Assembly: GCF_043641665.1 (NCBI RefSeq)
Contig: NC_092191.1
Coordinates: forward strand, 24,505,581 to 24,569,580
Source: Enoplosus armatus
Taxonomy: Eukaryota; Chordata; Actinopteri; Centrarchiformes; Enoplosidae
Reading direction: 5' to 3'
Length of the DNA: 64,000 nucleotides
Shown: one piece after another, positions 35,251 to 64,000 of the stretch
How the letters are laid out: every line of letters starts with the position of its first letter
Position numbering within the stretch: the stretch's first letter is position 1
The notes under the pieces: model-generated
Database searches by the model: none
What the model saw: only the letters and a program-made list of their open reading frames with translations
Told to the model about the DNA's origin: nothing
Translations under genes and position numbers: made by a program

Positions 35251-35650
35251 GGCTTGACAGTTCGCTGTTGCGGTAACGAGACACACTCAGTAAGAAGGAG
35301 AGAAAGGGGACAGTTAGCTAGACATCTGCCCATATCCCCTGTTTATTCGCTTTAGACTTATGACTGTAGAACGAGTTAACAGTCTTTTTTAAAGGACAAG
35401 GTATCCGTAAAACCAAGCCTCGTATTTTGTGTTATTCCTGACTTAGCTAACCAGCTGGCTAATGTTAGCGGTTTCCTTGTTGGAGTTGCAGCCATTTTGG
35501 ATTTTTACCGAGAAACAACAAGCCGGCCGTGGTTTTGGGAGCAGTTTAAGCTAGCCACAGCTCAGGTATCGTAAGTTAACAGCGCTGTTTATCTTTATAC
35601 AGGGGGAAAGAGACGTTTCACGAGAGGATACACTGTACAACGAGTCAACA
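35251..35650 (+). promoter_or_regulatory. rab1 promoter and 5' UTR
   Basis: The sequence lacks a TATA box and becomes CpG-containing, with a GCCATTTTGGA (YY1-like) element near 35491 and CCGGCCG near 35523. The leader runs into ATG 35651 in the context CAACAATGA. Confidence 0.45.
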
Positions 35651-42320
<6,670 letters not shown>

Positions 42321-42514
42321 GAGAGAAACCACTCCACTCCACTCCCCCCCCCCCAGGCCTGTCAGCCTGGCCGCCATCCCCCTCAAACTCATCCCATCAA
42401 AGCCCAACACAGCCAGACAGGACAGGGAAGACATGATTGTCTATGTCTATGTGAGAACAAGATGAAGTTGCCTGTATTTGTACTGTACATAATATAGCCG
42501 CACTACCAAAAACA

Positions 42515-42520
42515 AATAAA
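42515..42520 (+). terminator. rab1a: Probable rab1 polyadenylation signal
   Basis: AATAAA lies about 195 bases after the rab1 stop. A more distal AATAAA near 43147 could give a longer 3' UTR. Confidence 0.55.
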
Positions 42521-42667
42521 GCATCCTTCTTGTCATACTGTCCTGTTGTTGGTGACAAATTCTACAGATAGGTGATCATTCGACCCACTCTGACTCCCCA
42601 TCACCCCCTATCTCAGGCCTCTCAGAGACTACTCTTTTATTTGGCCCTCTGAATGCAGGTTCATGAG

Positions 42668-42767
<100 letters not shown>

Positions 42768-44600
42768 ATGTTTCTGTTTCTCTGCATTCCTACAGCGGGG
42801 TTGGGAAATGAATCGGTTTCATTTAGGTTTCTGTTGCTTCTCTTTTCCTTCAGTGATTACTTTGCTGTTTGTATCAGCATGTGTCTGTCCGTCTGTCCCG
42901 ATTTGATGGTGTTTTATTTTTCTCGCCAACCTCTGCACAGCAGTGTCTCACAGTCCAGCATATGAAGTCTAGTACAACAGTATATGTACATAAACATTAT
43001 GTATATATTATGTCAAATCTGACTTGCCACTTCTGTAGTGTTCAGTACATTCTTGGGATATTCTTGACTCTATCTCTGCATTAAATGTGTGGCTGAAGAC
43101 AAGTTTGTTGCTCAACATGTAACACTTAAAAAATGTAACACAACTGAATAAATATTGTACAACCAGACTGTATGAAATGGGAGGACCTGTCTGCGATTCT
43201 TGTGAGATGTGTAGAAAACCTGTTGGAATTATTTATTCTACATTCATTTGGCAAATCTACTGCCAATTACATAGGATTTGTTTGCCAATTGCTGTGTAAT
43301 ATCAGTACAGAATTGCATATATAAAATACAATGTTCTTGTTTTCATAATAAAGGCAACTGAATTCAGTTTGAAAGGAACTCTGGGACCAGTGTTTGCTGT
43401 ATGGATGTTGTACAGCTCTATATAAAGGTTAGATCTCAACACAATGGCCTTAAATGTTTGTATGTGGACATGCAAGCCACTCACTAGCTAGTTAGCCTCT
43501 ATTCAAAAATGATAGTGTGGCCCACTTTCTACTGAATCCAAGTTAGCAGATTTCACTGGAAATCCCACAGAGTTCCAGTCTGCTGGTCTACACAACTGAC
43601 TGAATCACTGATGTCTTACATGTTGCATGGAACACATCACTAAAGAGAAACGCACTGACCCCCATCTGACCAGACTTCCCAGAAACCTTTAAAACAAGTG
43701 TGTTCCCCCAGTCTTAAACAAAGTACCATTTTCCCCCCAGGGATCAAGAAAGTATTTCTGATTCTGGTGGAGTGAAACCTGTAATCAAATCAAATTGTGT
43801 TGGCCAAAAGCAGATACAAAATGTGATTTAAAGTACTGTTATAGGTGTGTTACTATGAAAAGGATAGGACAGATAGATGGAATACTTAGTACGCAAAGTC
43901 TGAACTTACCGGGTGTGACTGACACTTGTGCATACACTGACTATCAATTCTAAATATACAAGCCTTGCTAGAATGAATAGGAACAGAGGACAAAACTGAA
44001 ACAGCATAATAAAACATCACCAAGTCAGACAACAACGATATCTATCAGCTGCTGCACTTATAAAGCTCTGCAGGGTCAGGCACCTGCAAACACTAGCAGG
44101 TCTCTGAGGTTTGAGGTTGCATTGAGTTAAATTTAAATTTTAATTTTTAATGGAATTCTTCCTCTACCACTACCTGTTAGTTTCACCTTGTCAAGGATCT
44201 CCAGCCTGGTTTTAGAACCATGCACGAAAATATGAACTGAGAGGTTGACTGCTTATTGTTTATAGCTCTTTAAAGCCTTGGGAAATAAATAAATAAATAA
44301 CAAATAGTTCAAAACCAGAGTGGAATATGATGACACTCTATATGGATAAACCTTTACCGGCCACCTACATTCGCGGGGAATATCAGGCTAGGTGTGGCAC
44401 ATATTTCCACTCCGAGGGGTGGCTGTGTTGTTAAATTGGTGTCTCTGTACATGAAATGCTCTGTAGTGGTAATAATTGTTTCAGTTCATTTCTAAATGAT
44501 TGCTATCTTTATTCCGATGTTCGTATTTACTTCTAGAATACTGTAATGTCTACACTCTATACTATTTACATACTATACACACTCCTATTTTACAAGCAGT
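42768..44600. other. rab1 distal 3' UTR and intergenic spacer
   Basis: A plus-orientation LINE tail fragment (TTTCCCCCCAGGGATCAAG, GTATTTCTGATTCTG) lies at 43728-43775. Nothing else is recognised. Confidence 0.5.
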
Positions 44601-44615
44601 GGTTTCGTCCTAACT

Positions 44616-44697
44616 GGCGCGAAATGGAATAGCCCCGCCCACAATAAAACTTCCAGCTGCGTCAAGTGAGCCGAATTCATGCAGAAGATGGCGGAAG
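44616..44697 (+). promoter_or_regulatory. hells: hells promoter with E2F, GC-box and YY1/ETS sites
   Basis: GGCGCGAAA at 44616-44624 is a perfect E2F consensus on the reverse strand (TTTCGCGCC). AGCCCCGCCC at 44631-44640 is an Sp1 GC box. AAGATGGCGGAAGT at 44685-44698 combines YY1 and ETS cores and is a common housekeeping initiator. No TATA box is seen. E2F control fits the S-phase expression of HELLS in mammals. A good donor (GTAAGTA) at 44766 may end a non-coding first exon. Confidence 0.65.
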
Positions 44698-44726
44698 TAA
44701 AGAGATTAACCTTTAAAATAAAATAA
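44679..44726 (+). other. Possible upstream ORF in the hells leader
   Basis: ATG 44679 (and in-frame ATG 44688) opens a 15-codon frame ending at TAA 44724-44726. It counts only if transcription starts upstream of it, which is not known. Confidence 0.25.
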
Positions 44727-45157
44727 TCGCAACCTCTCGAGCGTGTTCTGCGGTCTAACGTTCGCGTAAGTAGTTTTATTTTGAAAGGTATTGCCGGAAT
44801 CTGCTGTACACAGATTTCGTGTTTGTAGCTGCTCACTGAGGGCCAGGACTCACGCCGTGCTCACTGCAGTGTACTAACCATCCTTATTCTACATTTTTGC
44901 ACAGTCTCAGATAAGGCAGTGTTTTTGGAATTTATTACGCTATCTGCACACTCAGAAAGTAAATTGATAACCGCTAGCCAGCTCATTTGGCCAGCTACTC
45001 CAGAGAGTTAGGCTAGCTATATGACTGCTTGAATAAGTTGCTCGTGTAACTCGCGACAAGTTGCAATTTTATTGAGCTAAAAATATCTTTTCTATAATTA
45101 ACTAGAAACCTTGAATTAGCAACATTAGCCTCATCGTCTGCTCTGCTGTTGGCAACA

Positions 45158-60819
<15,662 letters not shown>

Positions 60820-61503
60820 GAACATTTGAAGTATTGAGATCTGAAAAAAAAAACTAAAGCTGCACCCAGATGGCTCACAACTGCTGTCACTGAAAGTTAA
60901 AGAAAATGTTCTGAAACTGCTGTTTGTGGACTTTGAATAGTGTATTTTTTGTCTTGTACTTTCTTAACTTCCTTGATAGTACTGTTTTGTGTTCTTATTG
61001 TTGCCATACTTGGAGGTTATCCTCAAGATTTGACTCATTTTGGATTCTGATCATTTTCAAGTAAAAAGATAAAGAAAAAAATATACAGTGTGCCCAGATT
61101 GTCATGTGCTCCCTTGCAGTGGCATTAAGACTTAAGATCATTGGACACTAGAACCTGCCAGTGGAACCCACAACTCGTGAAATGCAGTCCATATGTTTGA
61201 TTAGAGGTCGGACCATTAGACTGACTGCGGTTTTTCCATTAAACCTGATGAATTGGATTCTTTCTTCTCTTTCAGGATGCCGTTCGCATACAACATTATT
61301 TTTACCTTCACTCAAACTGTCCTCTCACTGTTAACATGCACAAGGGTCTATGCATCTGACAAAGCTGTAGTGACATAGTCTAGTCGGGTCAGTCCTGTTT
61401 TTATTTTTATTTGGCCTTCAAAACCGATTATCTTTAACAATGTTGTAATCAAAGCACTTTCATGCAGGTGAAGCATACATGTTCTTTCATGTATTTTTAT
61501 ATA

Positions 61504-61509
61504 AATAAA
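61504..61509 (+). terminator. hells: Probable hells polyadenylation signal
   Basis: AATAAA lies about 685 bases after the hells stop, preceded by a U-rich stretch. No canonical hexamer was seen nearer to the stop. Confidence 0.45.
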
Positions 61510-61529
61510 CTGATTTGATAATGATGGTG

Positions 61530-62336
61530 TTGTCTTCTCTGGATTTGCTGAAAAACATTGTCCTGTCAGGTTCTGATTTTTAATATTGAGTAGAATGTAG
61601 GCAAATGAAGAAAAGCATTAGGATACATTCAAAACAATAAGAAATAAAAAAACTAAAATCAGTTAAGATAGAATAAAACTAAATTAAATCTATTTTTTTA
61701 ATTTAATCATTTAATATGAAGTGGGACTGCATTTGAGGCAGGAGGCCATTGCTCGCTTGCGGCAGTGAGCACAGGCCTTCTGCTGGGCTCAGTGACCTCC
61801 GTCATACCACACACACAATGAAGAGAAACTTGCATAAACCTGACCTGACAATTGGTTTATGCAAGTTTCCTTTCATCGAGTATGTGTGTGTTTAAATTAG
61901 GTTTAGGTGAGGCATTTAGTTGTGATGGTTAACATTAGGATAAGGGGCTAGAGAATGCATTATGTCAATGAAGGTAGAGAGATAAAAGTACAAGGTTGTG
62001 TGTGTGTGTGTGTGTGTGTGTCCTGGTATTTATCACATTATGGGGACATCGATCTGTTTACACAGTCACGTCCAGGGGACCTCAAACAGTATGGGGACAA
62101 AAAATCAGGTCCCCAGGAGGAAAACCCTTTTAAATGAATGCCAGAGTCATTATGAAGGTGCCTGTGAAGTTTTTAGCTTTGGCCCATTAGACATGTTCAC
62201 CAGTCAGTGTGTGTGTGTGAAGGGTGCTCAGTTGCGCCCCCGATAGTATCCAGCTGGTAGTGCACTCACTGCTTCACACACACACACCTTCCAAATATGG
62301 TTCGGACCGCCCACTTCCTGGTCCCCATTAAGAAGG
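61530..62336. other. Intergenic DNA downstream of hells
   Basis: A (TG)n array lies at 61995-62021, and an imperfect palindrome at about 61829-61882 (GAAACTTGCATAAACC / GGTTTATGCAAGTTTC). The short open frames have no recognisable product. Confidence 0.5.
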
Positions 62337-63150
62337 TTTTCAGGAATAATATAGTAATATATAATAATATAAAATATAATGTAAAGTCAATGTAAATAAT
62401 ATAGTATAATATGGTACATTATAATAATAATTACTAATATAATGTAACATAGTATAATATATAGTATAGTACAGCAATATGACAGTATATAGTATAAAAT
62501 AGTATATATATATACTGTATATATATACACACATACCCTCAGTGTCCAGTTTATTGGGTACACCTAGCTAAAGTAATGCAGTCTTATTCAACAGACCTCC
62601 AATAAATCCCCCTTCATGAAGGTTATAATGTTCAGTTTGTGTTGTTTTAGAGATGCGTAGATTCAACTGTATAATCATTTTGGAGGATGTAGTATGTGGT
62701 GCTGTTGAACTGTACTGCATTATACAGAGAGGTGTTTCTGTTATTTAGCCTACCCTGATTGAAATGAATGAGGTGGACAAAATAATAGAAACACCCGGAC
62801 AGTATAACACAGTACAGTTCAACAGCACCACATAGTACATCCTCCAAAATGACCACACGGTAGAATCTACACCTCTTTAAAACATTTTAAACAAAAACTG
62901 AACACTATAACCTCCATGAAGGTAGGATATATTGTAGGGCTGTTGTATTAGACTGCATTAGTTTAGCTAGGTTTACCTAACGGTCTGGCAACTGAGTGTA
63001 CATATGTACAGTATATACTGTATATATATATAACATAATATATAGTATAGTACAGCAATATAACATAGAATAATAGAATATCAAATATAATATGGGAGTA
63101 TGGTTATAGTATATTATATATATCTAAATATATCAACAAATATAACGTAT
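62337..63150. repeat. A/T-rich TATAGTATA repeat, split by a MITE
   Basis: The phrase ATAGTATAGTACAGCAATAT occurs on both sides of the MITE (about 62460 and 63040). One A/T-rich tract, probably the 3' UTR of the LINE at 63150-63702, was therefore interrupted or expanded around the insertion. Confidence 0.6.
62537..62999. mobile_element. Foldback MITE (family copy 3)
   Basis: The left end CCTCAGTGTCCAGTTTATT with GGTACACCTAGCTAAAG, and the right end TTTAGCTAGGTTTACCTAA with ACTGAGTG, match copies 1 and 2. A large internal palindrome pairs GGTGCTGTTGAACTGTACTG with CAGTACAGTTCAACAGCACC almost perfectly. It is longer than copy 2 (about 463 versus 266 bp). Confidence 0.8.
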
Positions 63151-63702
63151 CAGACCAATGAGTGGCGTGAGTGTCTCAAGTGTACCAAACACTGTGGAGA
63201 AATGGGTCTGTGTGTGGTGTTACAGTCTGATGGCAGCAGGTACAAATGAGTGCCTGAATCGCTCTGTTTTGCTCCTGGGTGGGTGGCTGAATGAGCTGCC
63301 CCCACCACTGACTCCAGACTGTCCAGTCCCAGCCCGACCACAGAACTGGCTTTCTTTACCAGTTTGTTCAGTCTCTGGCCTCACCAGCCTTGCTGCCACC
63401 TCCTAGCACACCACAGCAAAGAACAGAGCACTGGGTACTACAGACTGGTAGAAGGTCTTCAGGATCCTGTTGCACACACTGAAGGATCGGAGTCTCCTCA
63501 GGAAGACCAGTCTGCTCTGTCCCTTCCTGAATAGGACATCAGTGTTATGAGCAGTTCAGTTTTTTATTGATTTGGACCCCAAGGTACCTGTATGAGTCCA
63601 CCCTCTCCACTTCCTGTCCCTGGTTTAACAGGGACAGGGGCCCTCGTGTTCCTCTGGTAGTCCACCACCAGCTCTTTGGTCTTGCTGATATTGAGCTTCA
63701 GG
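63150..63702 (-). mobile_element. Decayed non-LTR retrotransposon reverse transcriptase fragment
   Basis: On the minus strand, frames broken by several shifts show LKLNISKTKELVVDYQRN, then a GQ-RLFFLRR-like and VVCWGG-like stretch, then VLWSGWDWTV-type sequence. This is the order found at the RT C-terminus of common fish LINEs. The 5' end is cut by the repeat starting at 63703. Confidence 0.7.
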
Positions 63703-64000
63703 TTAGTGATGTGTCGGTTCAAAGAGATGGCTCTTTTAAGTGAATGATGGGAGCCGGCTCCCATCTGCGACGGAGCCGTTTTATTTAGTTTTTTTGTTTG
63801 TAAAGTAATACAAGGCAGAATGATACGACGATCTCCACGTCACGGGTGCTCCATGCAGTGAATGTCACGTGCAGGGCAGATAATAACAGAGAGGAGAAAC
63901 CGGATCAGCCCCACTAAGCTGAGGCACTTGGTCTTCCTCAATGCCAATCTGCCCTGAAAAAAATTATAAAAAGTTAGTTAGATAGTTGATGGTGGTTAGT
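63703..64000. mobile_element. hAT-like element, cut by the window end
   Basis: It begins TAGTGATGTGTCGGTTC, then GGCTCTTTTAAGTGAATGAT and a GGGAGCCGGCTCCC palindrome. This is typical of the terminal region of vertebrate hAT elements. It has no coding frame in the visible 298 bases. Confidence 0.55.

Overview
The window looks like nuclear DNA of a ray-finned (teleost) fish. The evidence is split eukaryotic genes with GT-AG introns, long CA/TG and CT microsatellites, and many fish-type repeats (Tc1-like, hAT-like, CR1/L2-like and Tx1-like elements, and foldback MITEs). A percomorph is my guess from gene compactness; no species is claimed. I found no bacterial, CRISPR, rRNA or tRNA feature.

Five protein-coding genes were recognised, all on the plus strand. 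I assembled them exon by exon, with every splice junction in phase: tlx1 (homeobox factor; 5687-10147, 3 exons, 287 aa), sdhaf4 (complex II assembly factor; 14340-18509, 3 exons, 102 aa), cep68 (centrosome cohesion; 22684-27188, 7 coding exons, 703 aa), a rab1 GTPase (35651-42320, 6 exons, 203 aa, probably the rab1a orthologue because cep68 is its neighbour), and hells/Lsh (SNF2 chromatin remodeller; 45158-60819, 22 coding exons, 852 aa).

Layout: 0-5.4 kb is non-coding DNA upstream of tlx1, with one degenerate foldback element and an A/T-rich stretch that may hold enhancers. 5.4-10.2 kb is tlx1. 10.2-13.3 kb is intergenic and microsatellite-rich. 13.3-18.5 kb is the sdhaf4 locus, whose promoter plus first exon is present twice. 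The upstream copy sits inside a broken Tc1-like transposon. The downstream copy has a GC instead of a GT splice donor and abuts an L2-like LINE. 18.5-22.4 kb holds the probable cep68 5' region and 22.7-27.2 kb is cep68. 27.7-34.2 kb is a transposon graveyard with an L2/CR1-type LINE nested in a Tx1-like LINE. 35.2-42.5 kb is rab1. 44.6-61.5 kb is hells, which has a textbook E2F site in its promoter and introns full of hAT-like, LINE and Tc1 insertions. 62.3-64 kb is again nested repeats.

The genes do not form a pathway: they act in transcription, mitochondria, centrosome, ER-Golgi traffic and DNA methylation. Their grouping is of interest as synteny. From memory, the human counterparts lie on 10q23-24 (TLX1, HELLS), 2p14 (CEP68-RAB1A) and 6q13 (SDHAF4). 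The most notable observation is the recent duplicative insertion of the sdhaf4 promoter/exon-1 cassette into a Tc1 element, which gives the gene two alternative first exons with the same coding sequence.
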